Translations under genes and position numbers: made by a program
Assembly: GCF_900110945.1 (NCBI RefSeq)
Contig: NZ_FOFL01000001.1
Location: 744,001-808,000, forward strand
Direction of reading: 5' to 3'
Source of the DNA: Devosia sp. YR412
GTDB taxonomy: Bacteria > Pseudomonadota > Alphaproteobacteria > Rhizobiales > Devosiaceae
DNA: 64,000 nucleotides
Shown: positions 42,665 through 52,259 of the stretch, piece by piece
Numbering within the stretch: position 1 is the first letter of the stretch
Layout of the letters: each line of letters opens with the position of its first letter
Notes under the pieces: generated by a model
What the model was told of the DNA's origin: nothing
The model's input: the letters and a program-made list of their open reading frames with translations, nothing else
Databases searched by the model: none

Positions 42665-43934
42665 GCTCGGGACCATCGTGGCGGCCGGTCAGCGCCATGC
42701 GCAGCGGCAGGAACAGCGCCTTGCCCTTGCGGCCAGTCGAGGTTTTCAGCAGCTCGGTCCACTGGCTCCAGGTGGTTTCGTCCCAAGGCTCTTCGGGCAG
42801 GAGGGCCTTTGCCAGGGCGAGGAAATCGCGGTCTTCGTCGGCGATGACGGGTTCAACTGGACCGGTGACGAGCCTCGCCCAGTCGGCGATGTCGTCGAAC
42901 TTGCGCAGGTTTTCGCGCAGCAGCAGCCACATCGCTTCGCCTTCAAGACCCAGCGATGAGAGACGGCCGGCGGCGCCCTCATAGGGCAGCGCATGCAGCA
43001 GGCGGGCGTTGAGGTTGTCCAGTTCGACGGGATCGAAGCGCGCGGCGCCGTGCGAGATCATCGAGAAATCGAGGCGATTGGCGATTTCGTCGAGGGTTTC
43101 GTAGGTCTCGATCGGCAGGCTGGTGCCGGTCAGGCTGGCCATGATGGCAATGGCCATTGGCTCGTAGCCCTCGTCGCGGAAGTCGCTGATCGACTGGGAG
43201 CCGAGGCGCTTGGAGAAGCCCTGCCCTTCGGCGTCGGTGAGCAGATTGTGATGGCCGAAGGTCGGGATGGTGCCGCCGAGCGCTTCAAAGATCTCGATCT
43301 GGGTGCCGGTATTGGAGACGTGGTCTTCGCCGCGGATCACATGGGTGATGGCGAGGTCGATGTCGTCGACGACGGAGGGGAGCGTGTAGAGATAGGAGCC
43401 ATCGCCGCGGACGAGAACGGGGTCGGACATCGAGGCGGTGTTGACGGTCTGGGGGCCCTTGATGATGTCGTCAAACTGCACCGGGCGGCCATCGAGCTTG
43501 AAGCGCCAATGCGGCTGGCGGCCTTCGGCTTCGTACTTGGCCTTGTCCTCGTCGGTCAGCGACAGGGCGGCGCGGTCGTAGATCGGGGGCTTGTTGAGGA
43601 GGCGGGCGCGGGCGCGCTTGCGGTCGAGCTCTTCCTCGGTTTCGTAGCAGGGGTAGAGCCGGCCGGCAGCTTTCAGCTTATCGACGGCGGCGTCATAGAG
43701 GGCGGTGCGCTCGGACTGGCGGACGAGGAGGTCGGGCGTGATGCCGAGCCAGGCGAGGTCGACCTCGATGCCATCGGCGAATTCGCGGGTCGAGCGGGCT
43801 TGATCAGTATCGTCCATGCGCAGGACATACTGGCCGCCGTGGCGGCGGGCGTAGAACCAGTTCAGCAGGGCCGGTCGGGCATTGCCGAGGTGAATGCGGC
43901 CAGTGGGCGACGGCGCCCAGCGAACGATTGTCAT
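42609..43934 (-). CDS. gltX: Glutamyl-tRNA synthetase
   Basis: Charges tRNA-Glu (or, in a second copy, tRNA-Gln) with glutamate. It has 441 residues. The class I signatures are APSPTGRIHLGNAR near 7-20 (HIGH box) and FSKRLGSQS near 239-247 (KMSKS box, in a form with KR). The length is shorter than the 470-490 residues of GltX1 enzymes, so it may be the second GluRS type found in alphaproteobacteria, often specific for one tRNA. Its start overlaps the nadE stop (ATGA). The 3' end overlaps the DUF2865 gene on the opposite strand by 56 bp. Confidence 0.95.
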   Translation of the reverse strand: MTIVRWAPSPTGRIHLGNARPALLNWFYARRHGGQYVLRMDDTDQARSTREFADGIEVDLAWLGITPDLLVRQSERTALYDAAVDKLKAAGRLYPCYETEEELDRKRARARLLNKPPIYDRAALSLTDEDKAKYEAEGRQPHWRFKLDGRPVQFDDIIKGPQTVNTASMSDPVLVRGDGSYLYTLPSVVDDIDLAITHVIRGEDHVSNTGTQIEIFEALGGTIPTFGHHNLLTDAEGQGFSKRLGSQSISDFRDEGYEPMAIAIMASLTGTSLPIETYETLDEIANRLDFSMISHGAARFDPVELDNLNARLLHALPYEGAAGRLSSLGLEGEAMWLLLRENLRKFDDIADWARLVTGPVEPVIADEDRDFLALAKALLPEEPWDETTWSQWTELLKTSTGRKGKALFLPLRMALTGRHDGPELKSLLPLVGRKACLDRLP

Positions 43935-45598
43935 CCGATGATCCGGTCCTTGTAGCCATTGGTGATCGGGTAGCGGCGGCCGAGGCCAAAGGCCTTGACG
44001 GTCAGCTTTGGACCCGGCGCCGACTGGCGGCGCTTGTATTCGGCGATATTGAGCAGGCGCTCGATGCGTTCGACCAGGGCCTGATCGTGGCCCATGGCGA
44101 CGATCTCGGCGATGGACAGCTCGTCTTCGACGATGCCCTTGAGGATGCCGTCGAGCACGGGATAGGGGGGCAGCGAATCCTGGTCGGTCTGGTTGGGCCG
44201 CAGTTCGGCGCTGGGGGCCTTGTCGATGATGGCCTGGGGGATGACTTCGCCGGATGGGCCCTGGCAGTCGCCGGGAACATGGCTGTTGCGCCAGGCGGCG
44301 AGGCGATAGACCTCCATCTTGAACATGTCTTTCAGCGGATTGTAGCCGCCGTTCATGTCGCCATAGATGGTGGCATAGCCGACGCCCATTTCGGACTTGT
44401 TGCCGGTGGTCAGCAGCATGGAGCCAAGTTTGTTGGAGACAGCCATCAGCACGACGCCGCGCATACGGGACTGGATGTTTTCTTCGGCCAGATCGGGGGC
44501 GCGGTCCGCAAAGATCGGGGCCAGTTCGACGAGGGCGTCATCGACTGGATTGCCGATCGAGACAATGTCGTAGCGCACGCCGAGGGCTTCGGCGCAGGCC
44601 TTGGCATCGGTCAGGCTGGCCTCGGAGGTGTAGCGATAGGGCAGCATGATGCAGTGGACGTTTTCGGCGCCCAAAGCATCGACAGCCATGGCGGCGACGA
44701 CGGCACTGTCAATGCCGCCGGAGAGACCGAGGACGACCTGCTTGAAGCCATTCTTGCGTACATAGTCGCGCAGGCCGAGCACGCAGGCGAGCCAGGGGGC
44801 TTCGTCGGTCGAGGTCAATTCGACGACTTCGCCGCTGGCGCAGGTCCAGCCGTTGTCGCCGCGCGTCCAGTCGGAGAGGATGAAATCCTCGGCGAAGCTC
44901 TTGCCCTGCAGCACCAGCTTGTTGCCCGGCTCGATGGCAAAAGAGGCGCCGTCGAAGACCAGTTCGTCCTGGCCGCCGACCTGGTTGAGATAGAGCATGG
45001 GCACATCGTCTTCGGCGACGCGGGCGCGGACCAGGTCTTTCCGCACATGCTGCTTGTTGGTCCAATAGGGCGAGCCATTGGGGCAGAGCATGATTTCGGC
45101 GCCGCGCATGGCAAGGTGTTCGCAAACGCTGGTGTGCCAGATGTCTTCGCAGATCGGGATGCCGACGGGGACGCCCTTTATCACGACCGGATCGGCAAGC
45201 GGGCCGGCTGTGAAATAGCGCTTTTCATAGAAGACGTCGGAATTAGGCAGCTCGCGCTTGAGGCGCGTGGCGATGATCTGGCCGCTTTCGGCGACGAGCA
45301 CGGCGTTATGCAGGCCGGTATTTTCCTGCCAGACGGTGGGCAGGATGATGACGACATCACTACCGGCAGTGTCGGCGACGAGGTCGCGCGCGGCCTGCAA
45401 GGCGTCGGAGAGGAACTTCGGCTTGAACAGCAGGTCGTCCGGGAAATAGCCGGTCAAAAAGAGTTCGGAGAACATCAGGATATCGGCCTTGGCTGCCTCG
45501 GCGTCGGCCAGCGCCTTGCGGGCGAGCGCGAGATTGCCGACGAGATCGCCGACCTTGGGATTGAGCTGGGCGAGCGCAATTCTGAGGCGGTCTGTCAC
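43931..45598 (-). CDS. nadE: Glutamine-dependent NAD+ synthetase
   Basis: Makes NAD from deamido-NAD using glutamine as ammonia donor. It has 555 residues: an N-terminal carbon-nitrogen hydrolase domain (residues about 1-260) and a C-terminal synthetase domain. In the first, Glu in MFSELFLTGY, Lys in RLKRELPN and Cys in PICEDIWH form the catalytic triad. The second has the ATP-binding P-loop VVLGLSGGIDSAVVAAMA near 290-307 and TGNKSEMGVGYATIYGDM further on. The stop overlaps the gltX start as ATGA, so both essential genes are in one transcript. ATG 45598 (MTDRLRIALAQ). Confidence 0.96.
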   Translation of the reverse strand: MTDRLRIALAQLNPKVGDLVGNLALARKALADAEAAKADILMFSELFLTGYFPDDLLFKPKFLSDALQAARDLVADTAGSDVVIILPTVWQENTGLHNAVLVAESGQIIATRLKRELPNSDVFYEKRYFTAGPLADPVVIKGVPVGIPICEDIWHTSVCEHLAMRGAEIMLCPNGSPYWTNKQHVRKDLVRARVAEDDVPMLYLNQVGGQDELVFDGASFAIEPGNKLVLQGKSFAEDFILSDWTRGDNGWTCASGEVVELTSTDEAPWLACVLGLRDYVRKNGFKQVVLGLSGGIDSAVVAAMAVDALGAENVHCIMLPYRYTSEASLTDAKACAEALGVRYDIVSIGNPVDDALVELAPIFADRAPDLAEENIQSRMRGVVLMAVSNKLGSMLLTTGNKSEMGVGYATIYGDMNGGYNPLKDMFKMEVYRLAAWRNSHVPGDCQGPSGEVIPQAIIDKAPSAELRPNQTDQDSLPPYPVLDGILKGIVEDELSIAEIVAMGHDQALVERIERLLNIAEYKRRQSAPGPKLTVKAFGLGRRYPITNGYKDRIIG

Positions 45599-45712
45599 GG
45601 TGATGGGACCCGATATCGAGGAAAATCAAACGCGCCGCGGCGGGGTGGCCGGGCGCGCGCAAGACTTAGCCGCTCGCCCCGGTGAGGGCAAGCGCAAGGC
45701 AGGCTGATACGG

Positions 45713-46498
45713 TCAGAAGCGGCCGGCGACTTCGGCCATCAGGCCGTAGCGGAACAGGTTCGAGGTGTTGGTGCCGTTGGAATTTTCGAGGTACCAGGCA
45801 CGACCGCCAAAACGCAGGCTGAGATTTTCGGTGGGGCGGAAGCCGGCCATGGTTTCGCTCATCACGCCATAGGCGCGGTTGGTCAGCCCACCGCGCACAT
45901 AGGCGTAAGGCACGGCGACCAGTTCGGACTGCAGGTCGAACTGCTCAAACTGCGCCGTGGCACGCAGGCCGAGGCGCAAGGCCTGGATGTCCATGTCGGT
46001 GTTGACGCCCGGGGTATAGGGATTCTCTTTCCAATACTGGTAGCCAATCAGGCCGCCAAAGGCGTGACCCTCTTTCAGCGAGCCGAGCGGCAGCCAGCCA
46101 TAATCGATGCTGGAGTAGCCAATCAGCGACTGCGGCGCGATACCGCCCTCCCCGCCTGCCGGCAGCGTATATGTGCCGGTGGTATTGAGGCTGATGCCGG
46201 CGCGGGCGAGCAGATAGGTATTGGTATAGAGATCGTCGATGCGGCCGTGGATATCGGCGATGCTGGAGGTGTCGCGCAGGGCGAAGGTGGACGCGCCGCC
46301 GGTCGGGCCACTATTGCGACCGCCCCAGGAATACCAATAGGCGGTGCCGAATTCGAAACCGATATCGTCGTCGGCCCTCTCCCAATCCTGCTGGTAGGCG
46401 GGGCGAAGCTCGGGATATTCCGGGTAGTCAGCAGCGATGGCGGGTAGCGATGTGCAGAGGAAAATGGCTGCGACTATGCCCTTTGCGGTGCGGTTCAT
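45713..46498 (-). CDS. Outer-membrane beta-barrel-like protein
   Basis: A 261-residue exported protein. The signal peptide covers residues about 1-22 (IVAAIFLCTSLPAIA before ADYPEYPEL). The mature part has repeating patterns of short strands with aromatic residues (GTAYWYSWGG, FGGLIGYQYW, SLRFGGRAWYLE) and ends with phenylalanine (VAGRF), typical of outer-membrane barrels. It is most like Omp25/porin-type small barrels of Hyphomicrobiales, without a match I can name. ATG 46498 follows AGGAG by six bases; ATG 46501 is too close. It stands alone: nadE is upstream by 114 bp, and the receiver is divergent. Confidence 0.72.
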   Translation of the reverse strand: MNRTAKGIVAAIFLCTSLPAIAADYPEYPELRPAYQQDWERADDDIGFEFGTAYWYSWGGRNSGPTGGASTFALRDTSSIADIHGRIDDLYTNTYLLARAGISLNTTGTYTLPAGGEGGIAPQSLIGYSSIDYGWLPLGSLKEGHAFGGLIGYQYWKENPYTPGVNTDMDIQALRLGLRATAQFEQFDLQSELVAVPYAYVRGGLTNRAYGVMSETMAGFRPTENLSLRFGGRAWYLENSNGTNTSNLFRYGLMAEVAGRF

Positions 46499-46501
46499 CA
46501 T

Positions 46502-46717
46502 CTACTCCTGCCTATACACATGTGGCCCAAAAGGATTCATGGTGCATTAGGGTTAAGGTTCCGCTAAATGCCTGTCGGCCCTGGTTGTGACTTTGGTAAC
46601 GCAGCGGTGCAAAAATGATGAGGCGGCGCGTGAATCTGCGCCGCAGGGAGCAACCCTTCGTTCCAATGGGGAGTTGCTCGGTAGCCAGAAGGCCAGAGTG
46701 GTAGAACGAGTTTTTGC
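46502..46717. other. Divergent intergenic region with hairpin
   Basis: 216 bp. Contains inverted repeat GAGCAAC/GTTGCTC (about 46657-46690) with a 20-base loop near the receiver's start. No gene, no clear EcfG promoter seen. Confidence 0.35.
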
Positions 46718-47137
46718 ATGACGCGCATCTTAGTGGTCGAGGACGAGATTTTCGTCGCGACTGAAATCGAGCATGTGATCGAAGAGATGGGGTTCAACCC
46801 GATCGGGATCGCTTCCGACGAGCGCTCTGCATTGGCCCTGGCATCCGAGGCCGAAGTGGCCCTGGTCGACCTCAACCTGCGTGATGGCGCGACCGGTATC
46901 GGCATTGGCCGGATCCTGGCGCAAACGCATGGCGTTACCGTGGTCTATATGACCGCCAATCCCTCCCAATTGGGCGAAGGCGTGCCGGGCACGGTTGGCG
47001 TATTGGCCAAGCCGGTATCCGAGCAGGAATTGCGCGCGGCCGTAGCCTATGCGGTGGCGCGTCGATCGGCTGCCGAGGCTGAGCCACCGCGCCGGCTGCA
47101 ATTGTTCAACTGGTCGCCGGCCGCTATTCCCAGCTAG
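46718..47137 (+). CDS. Single-domain response regulator
   Basis: A 139-residue stand-alone receiver with no output domain. The acidic pocket is Glu8 and Asp9, the phospho-acceptor is Asp51 in LVDLNLRDG, the Thr is in YMTANPS, and the Lys is in LAKPVSE. The extra C-terminal tail has about 20 residues. It is convergent with an HWE histidine kinase and the two stop codons share CTAG (47134-47137). Such single-domain receivers in alphaproteobacteria often act as phosphate sinks or relays for HWE kinases of the general stress response; that pairing is likely here but not proved. Confidence 0.88.
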   Translation: MTRILVVEDEIFVATEIEHVIEEMGFNPIGIASDERSALALASEAEVALVDLNLRDGATGIGIGRILAQTHGVTVVYMTANPSQLGEGVPGTVGVLAKPVSEQELRAAVAYAVARRSAAEAEPPRRLQLFNWSPAAIPS

Positions 47138-49023
47138 GTCAGGCGAGCCGAGCGGCGCAGGGCATCGACCGGCAGGTCGATCTCGACACGCAGGCCATCG
47201 GCCTCCCACAGTCGCTCCAAACTCCCGCGCATCTGACCCTCGACGCTGAGCGTGATCAGCCGCGAGCCGAAGCCCGTGTTTTCGGACTGGCCGGCGATCG
47301 AGGGACCGCCCAATTCCTTCCACGACAGGTGGTAGCGATCCTCGTGGTGGCTGCCGGCAAGGTCCACCCTGCCCCCATCCAGCGACAGCGCGCCATATTT
47401 GGCCGAATTGGTCGCCAATTCATGGAACAGCAGGGCAAGTGGGGTGGCGGCGCCGTCATCAATCTGGGTGTCCTCGCCGGTGAAAGCGATGCGCCCCTCG
47501 CCATAGGGCTGGGTCAGGCGGTTGATCAATGAGTGCAGCGAACCCTGGTTTTCCGGCGGGCGCGAGACATGGCTGTGCGGACGCACGAAATCATGGGCTT
47601 CGCCCAGGGCATAGATGCGCTGGCGCAACTCGTCGGCAAATGTCTTGACCTCGGGCCGGCTGCGGGCGGAGAGGCTGATGATGCTGGTGAGGACGGCAAA
47701 GATGTTTTTGATGCGATGGCTGAGTTCCTGGGCCACCAGCTCGCGCTCTTCGGCGACCAGCCGTGTCTCGTGGATATCGGTGCAGGTGCCGAACCAGCGG
47801 ATGATCTGGCCATGGCTGTCGCGGATCGGCAGCGCAAGGCCCAGCGTCCAGCGGTATTCGCCGCTGTGGTGCTTAAGGCGATATTCGATATGATAGGGCT
47901 CGCCGGTGGCCAGCGACTGGCGCCAGATCGTATTGGCGCGCTCCTGGTCGTCGGGGTGGAACATGTCTTTCCAGCCCTCGCCATCGGTAGAGCCGACCGG
48001 GACACCGGTGAATTCATACCAGCGGGCGTTGTAGTAGTCATGGAAGCCATCCGGCAGCGTCGACCAGACCATTTGCGGCATGGTGTCGGCAAGCGTGCGG
48101 AAGCGCAACTCGCTCTCGGCTAGGGCCTCGGAAATGCGACGTTGCTCGGTGACATCTACGATGACGCCGGGAAAGCGGGTGGCGACGCCATCGGATCCCA
48201 GGCGGGGACGGCCGGAGGCGATGACCCAGTGTGTCGTACCGTCAGCGGCAAGCAGGCGATATTCGCTACGATAGGAGGCGCCGTCCTTGAGCGCCTGGTC
48301 GATCTCCTGGCCGACGCGGACCGTGTCATCGGGATGGATGGCAGCGAGGAAAGCCTCGATCGGCACGCCGAGCCCGGCGCGTAGCGGATCGAGATTGAAC
48401 ATTGAGGCGAACTTATCGTCGGAGGTGACGATATTTTCGGTGACGTTCCAGTCCCAGGTACCAACGAGGGCGGAACCGCTCAGCGCCAGCGACAGGCGCT
48501 CCTCGCTACGGGCCAAGGCCTGCTCGGCCAGCACCCGCTCGGTCGTTTCATAGACCATGCAGAGCGTACCCATGGAGAAACCGTCATCACCGACCAGCGG
48601 GCTGTAGTGGAGGTCCATCCAGCCGGATTCGAACTGGCCGTGCCGGTTGAGCACCAGCTCCTGGTCCCGCAGCGCCCAGGATTCGCGAGCCAGGCCTCGT
48701 TCGATATTGGTGCGGTTGAATTCGGCAATCTCGGGCCAGGCTTCGAGCGCAGGCATGCCAAAGATCTCGGGATGCCGGTTACCGGCAAAATCGGCATAGG
48801 CATTGTTGTAGATCAGGATACCCGTGGGGCCGACCATCATCACCATGGGCGTGGCAGCCAGCATCATCAGACGCACTGCACCGCGCAGGCTTTCCGGCCA
48901 CTCCGGAATGGGCCCGAGCGGATTGGTCGACCAGTCATAGTCGTTGATCAGCTTGAGCGTTGGATCCTGCTCGAGGCGCTGGCGCGTCTCAAGGCTGGCA
49001 GCAGGAAACAGGGATTTCGGCAT
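47134..49023 (-). CDS. PAS-domain HWE-family sensor histidine kinase
   Basis: A 629-residue kinase with no membrane segment. The N-terminal half has three PAS-type domains (about residues 50-165, 170-295 and 300-420; for instance ARWYEFTGVPVG and WRQSLATGEPYHIEYRL). The HWE histidine kinase domain follows: His436 in ELSHRIKNIFAVL is the phosphorylation site, and WKELGG near 585 carries the W-x-E of the family. PAS domains of this order often sense light, redox state or small molecules; none has a Cys typical of LOV. Start ATG 49023; a TTG two codons upstream is possible. Its partner is probably the receiver with which its stop overlaps. Confidence 0.9.
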   Translation of the reverse strand: MPKSLFPAASLETRQRLEQDPTLKLINDYDWSTNPLGPIPEWPESLRGAVRLMMLAATPMVMMVGPTGILIYNNAYADFAGNRHPEIFGMPALEAWPEIAEFNRTNIERGLARESWALRDQELVLNRHGQFESGWMDLHYSPLVGDDGFSMGTLCMVYETTERVLAEQALARSEERLSLALSGSALVGTWDWNVTENIVTSDDKFASMFNLDPLRAGLGVPIEAFLAAIHPDDTVRVGQEIDQALKDGASYRSEYRLLAADGTTHWVIASGRPRLGSDGVATRFPGVIVDVTEQRRISEALAESELRFRTLADTMPQMVWSTLPDGFHDYYNARWYEFTGVPVGSTDGEGWKDMFHPDDQERANTIWRQSLATGEPYHIEYRLKHHSGEYRWTLGLALPIRDSHGQIIRWFGTCTDIHETRLVAEERELVAQELSHRIKNIFAVLTSIISLSARSRPEVKTFADELRQRIYALGEAHDFVRPHSHVSRPPENQGSLHSLINRLTQPYGEGRIAFTGEDTQIDDGAATPLALLFHELATNSAKYGALSLDGGRVDLAGSHHEDRYHLSWKELGGPSIAGQSENTGFGSRLITLSVEGQMRGSLERLWEADGLRVEIDLPVDALRRSARLT

Positions 49024-49120
49024 GCGCAACTTTCATCGGGTAGATGTGGCGCACAACTATAGCGGGCCGCACGGCTGATCCGCAACGCGCGACCTGATAT
49101 CGGGTTCATCCTGCCGAAGA

Positions 49121-50497
49121 TTATTCTCCGGCGGCGAGCTGCTGGCGCAGCGGCTTTTGGGCATGGACTTCCTCGGCGACGAGAAAGGCCAGCTCAAGGG
49201 CCTGCGACGCGTTGAGGCGCGGGTCGCAATAGGTGTTGTAGCGATCTGCCAGCGTTGCCTCGGTGACAGCCGAGACGCCGCCGACGCATTCGGTGACGTC
49301 GTCGCCGGTCATTTCGATATGCACGCCGCCGGCATAAGTGCCCATTTCGCGGTGAATCTCAAAGAAGCTCTTCACCTCGGACAGGACGCGGTCGAAGGGG
49401 CGGGTCTTGAAGCCGGTGGACGCCTTGATGGTGTTGCCATGCATGGGATCGGAGCACCAGACGACGGTGCGACCAGCCTTCTGCACGGTTTCGATCAGGC
49501 GCGGCAAGTGATCGTGGATCTTGTCGGAGCCAAAGCGGGCGATCAGGGTGATGCGACCGGCTTCATCGGTGGGGTTGAGGCGGTCAAGCAGGCGCAGCAG
49601 GTCGTCGCTCGACAGGGAGGGACCGCATTTGATGCCGATCGGGTTGTGGATGCCGGCGAAATATTCGACATGGGCGGCATCGGGCTGGCGGGTGCGATCG
49701 CCGATCCACAGCATGTGGCCGGAGGTGGCGTACCAGTTGTTGGAGATGCTGTCCCGACGCGTCAGCGCCTCTTCATAGCCGAGCAGCAGGGCCTCGTGGC
49801 TGGTGAAGAAGCTGGTCTGGCGCAGGGCCGGCGTATTGTCGGGGTTGAGGCCGAGGGCGCCCATGAAGGTGATGGCGTCGTCGATCTTGCGCGCCACTTC
49901 CTCGTAGCGCGGATACCAGTTGGAGCCCTTCATGAAGCCCACGGTCCACTCGTGGATGCGGGTCAGTTCGGCATAGCCGCCCATGGAAAAGGCGCGCAAC
50001 AGGTTGAGCGTGGCGGCGGACTGCCGGTACGCCTGCAGCATGCGATCGGGATCGGGCACGCGCGAGGCTTCGGTGAAGGCGATGTCGTTGATGATGTCGC
50101 CGCGGTAGCTTGGCAGTTCGACGCCATCGATGATCTCGGTATCAGCCGAGCGCGGCTTGGCGAACTGGCCGGCTACGCGGCCGACTTTCACCACCGGCTT
50201 GGAGGCGCCGTGGGTCAGCACCACCGCCATCTGCAGGAAGACGCGAAAGAAGTCGCGGATGTGATCGGCGCCGTGCTCGGCAAAGCTCTCGGCGCAATCG
50301 CCGCCCTGTAGCAGGAAGGCTTCGCCCCGGGCGACGGCGGCCAGTCGGGCCTTGAGGTCGCGCGCCTCGCCGGCAAAGACCAGCGGGGGGAAGGTGGCGA
50401 GCTGGCGCTCGGCTTCGATGAGCTTAGCCTGATCTGGATAGGCCGGAACCTGGGAAATTGGCTTGGCGCGCCAGCTATCGGGAGTCCAGGTGGTCAT
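49121..50497 (-). CDS. 3-deoxy-7-phosphoheptulonate synthase, class II
   Basis: First enzyme of the shikimate pathway: joins phosphoenolpyruvate and erythrose 4-phosphate. Length 458 residues, class II (plant/Mycobacterium type). Family blocks: [15 protein letters not shown] near residues 61-75 with the metal-binding Cys, [58 protein letters not shown] and [18 protein letters not shown] with metal ligands. ATG 50497 ([13 protein letters not shown]) is chosen; the frame extends upstream by 12 codons. It stands alone on the minus strand with a repeat-rich 266-bp region upstream. Confidence 0.95.
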   Translation of the reverse strand: MTTWTPDSWRAKPISQVPAYPDQAKLIEAERQLATFPPLVFAGEARDLKARLAAVARGEAFLLQGGDCAESFAEHGADHIRDFFRVFLQMAVVLTHGASKPVVKVGRVAGQFAKPRSADTEIIDGVELPSYRGDIINDIAFTEASRVPDPDRMLQAYRQSAATLNLLRAFSMGGYAELTRIHEWTVGFMKGSNWYPRYEEVARKIDDAITFMGALGLNPDNTPALRQTSFFTSHEALLLGYEEALTRRDSISNNWYATSGHMLWIGDRTRQPDAAHVEYFAGIHNPIGIKCGPSLSSDDLLRLLDRLNPTDEAGRITLIARFGSDKIHDHLPRLIETVQKAGRTVVWCSDPMHGNTIKASTGFKTRPFDRVLSEVKSFFEIHREMGTYAGGVHIEMTGDDVTECVGGVSAVTEATLADRYNTYCDPRLNASQALELAFLVAEEVHAQKPLRQQLAAGE

Positions 50498-50763
50498 CGG
50501 TGGTTTCCTCGTTTCGTGGCGCGGGAATACCAAGGGGGAGCGCGGGGGACAAGGGGAAAGCGGACGTGGTCGGGAGCAAGCATATCAGTCGACACCCTCC
50601 CCTTGAGTGGAGGGATCAAGGGAGGGGTAGGCCACAGGCACAACACTCTCGGAACGATACCCCCTTCCTGCTCGATGACGGACTTAGCGAACGGCTAAGT
50701 CCTATCTCGCTTCCCTCCCCTCAACGGGAGAGGGTGGGCGCCACTCTTGGGGGCAGTCTGTGC
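50498..50763. other. Repeat-rich intergenic region between DAHP synthase and gor
   Basis: 266 bp with no gene. Contains palindromic repeats at 50592-50634 and 50711-50740 and an 8-bp hairpin GGACTTAG/CTAAGTCC at 50680-50702. The DAHP synthase promoter must be at its left end. Confidence 0.6.
50592..50740. repeat. Composite palindromic repeat
   Basis: Two arms rich in CCCTCCCC and GGGAGGG flank a spacer with the perfect hairpin GGACTTAG-N7-CTAAGTCC (50680-50702). The right part TTCCCTCCCCTCAACGGGAG resembles TTCCCTCCCCTGAATGGGGA at 62458-62477, and ATCTCGC resembles the spacer of that second element. Confidence 0.6.
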
Positions 50764-52143
50764 TTAGCCCCCGACCTTCTCGCCGTTGCGATAGGTGTAG
50801 GTCGGGGCCTTGAAGGTCACCAGTTCTTCGGCGGCCGAAGGGTGCAGAGCCATGGCGCGGTCGAAGTCGGCTTTGCTGGCGCCCATGCCCATGGGAATGG
50901 CGACGAGCTGGATCATTTCGGCAGCGCCTGGGCCCAAAATGTGGCAGCCGAGCACCTTGCCGCCGTCTTTTTCGGTGATCAGCTTGAGCACCATGCGCTC
51001 GGTGCGGGCGGAGAGCGTGTTCATCATCGGGCGGAAGCGGGCGACGAAAACGTCGATATCGCCATGGGTAGCGGCTTCGCGTTCGGTGAGGCCGATGACG
51101 CCGAGTTCGGGTTCGGAGAAAACGGCGGTGGGGATCAGCGAGTGATCGACGGCCTGCTTGTTGTTGTTGAACACCGTCTCGGCGAAATACTGGCCTTCAC
51201 GGATGGCGACCGGGGTGAGCTGGGCGCGGCCGGTAACGTCACCGACGGCATAAATCGAAGGGACCGTCGACTGGCTGTAGGCATCGACCTTGACCGCGCC
51301 GCTGGAAGTCAGCTCCACGCCGGCCTTGTCTAGACCGAGGCCATGCACATTGGGGACGCGGCCAGTGGCGAACATCACCGCGCCATAGGGGGCGGTGACG
51401 CCGTCGCTGAAGCTGGCGGAGATGTCGTCGCCGGCACGGGTAAGCGCCTTGATGGTGGTCTGGTACATCAGCTTGACGCCACGCTCGGTGAGACCGGCTT
51501 CGAGGCCGCGCCGCATGTCTTCGTCAAAGCCGCGCAGGATGCAGTCGCCGCGATAGATCAGCGTGGTGTTGACGCCGAGGCCGGCGAAAATGGTGGCGAA
51601 TTCCACGGCGATATAGCCACCGCCCTCGATGAGGATGGAATGCGGCAGCTCTGGCAGATCGAAGGCCTCGTTGGAGGTGATGGCAAGTTCGGCGCCGGGA
51701 ATATGCGGGATATTGGGATGGGCGCCGGTGGCTATGAGAAGGTATTTTGCACTGAGGTCACGGTCGCCTCTGACCAGATGCACGGAATTGGGGCCCGTCA
51801 CGACCGCGCGGTCCTTAATGATCTCGACGCCGGGCTTTTCGAGATTGGCGGTATAGCCATTCTCGAGCCGAGTGATCTCTTTTTCCTTGGCCGCAACCAG
51901 GGTCAGCCAGTCGAAACTGGCGCCGACCTGCCAGCCAAAGCTGCCGGCAACGTCAAACAGGTCCTTGAAGCGGCTGGCATAAACATAGAGCTTCTTGGGG
52001 ACGCAGCCGCGGATGACGCAGGTGCCGCCGACGCGGAATTCTTCGACGATGGCAACCTTGGCGCCATAGGTAGCGGCCATGCGCGCGGCGCGGACACCGC
52101 CGGAGCCGGCGCCGATGACGACAAGATCATAATCATAGGTCAT
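50764..52143 (-). CDS. gor: Glutathione-disulfide reductase
   Basis: Reduces oxidised glutathione with NADPH. 459 residues, FAD enzyme of the pyridine nucleotide-disulfide family. FAD-binding GAGSGGVRAARMAA near residues 12-25; redox-active Cys pair in GTCVIRGCVPKK near 40-51; NADPH-binding GGGYIAVEFATIFAGLG near 173-189; C-terminal dimer domain with the active His-Glu pair in MALHPSAAEELV near 437-448. ATG 52143 (MTYDYDLVVIG). It works with the glutathione-linked Gfa and Atm1-like proteins of this window in function. The DUF2059 gene is 116 bp upstream on the same strand, with a terminator between. Confidence 0.95.
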   Translation of the reverse strand: MTYDYDLVVIGAGSGGVRAARMAATYGAKVAIVEEFRVGGTCVIRGCVPKKLYVYASRFKDLFDVAGSFGWQVGASFDWLTLVAAKEKEITRLENGYTANLEKPGVEIIKDRAVVTGPNSVHLVRGDRDLSAKYLLIATGAHPNIPHIPGAELAITSNEAFDLPELPHSILIEGGGYIAVEFATIFAGLGVNTTLIYRGDCILRGFDEDMRRGLEAGLTERGVKLMYQTTIKALTRAGDDISASFSDGVTAPYGAVMFATGRVPNVHGLGLDKAGVELTSSGAVKVDAYSQSTVPSIYAVGDVTGRAQLTPVAIREGQYFAETVFNNNKQAVDHSLIPTAVFSEPELGVIGLTEREAATHGDIDVFVARFRPMMNTLSARTERMVLKLITEKDGGKVLGCHILGPGAAEMIQLVAIPMGMGASKADFDRAMALHPSAAEELVTFKAPTYTYRNGEKVGG

Positions 52144-52202
52144 GGCAGGGCTCCTGTTGCTTCATCGGTATATGACGATGGATATCGGCATGGGCGTCGC
52201 AT

Positions 52203-52230
52203 AAAAAAAGACCCCGCACAAGGCGGGGTC
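52203..52230 (-). terminator. Terminator of the DUF2059 gene
   Basis: GACCCCGC and GCGGGGTC form an 8-bp stem with a 5-base loop; on the minus strand seven T residues follow. It ends the rpiA-DUF2059 transcript and insulates gor. Confidence 0.9.
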
Positions 52231-52259
52231 CGATAGCTGCCATGCGTTTGGCACAAATA

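Noticed and set aside
43928-45685. 585-codon open frame antisense to nadE
   Set aside because: Composition is that of a shadow frame, and nadE has all its motifs.
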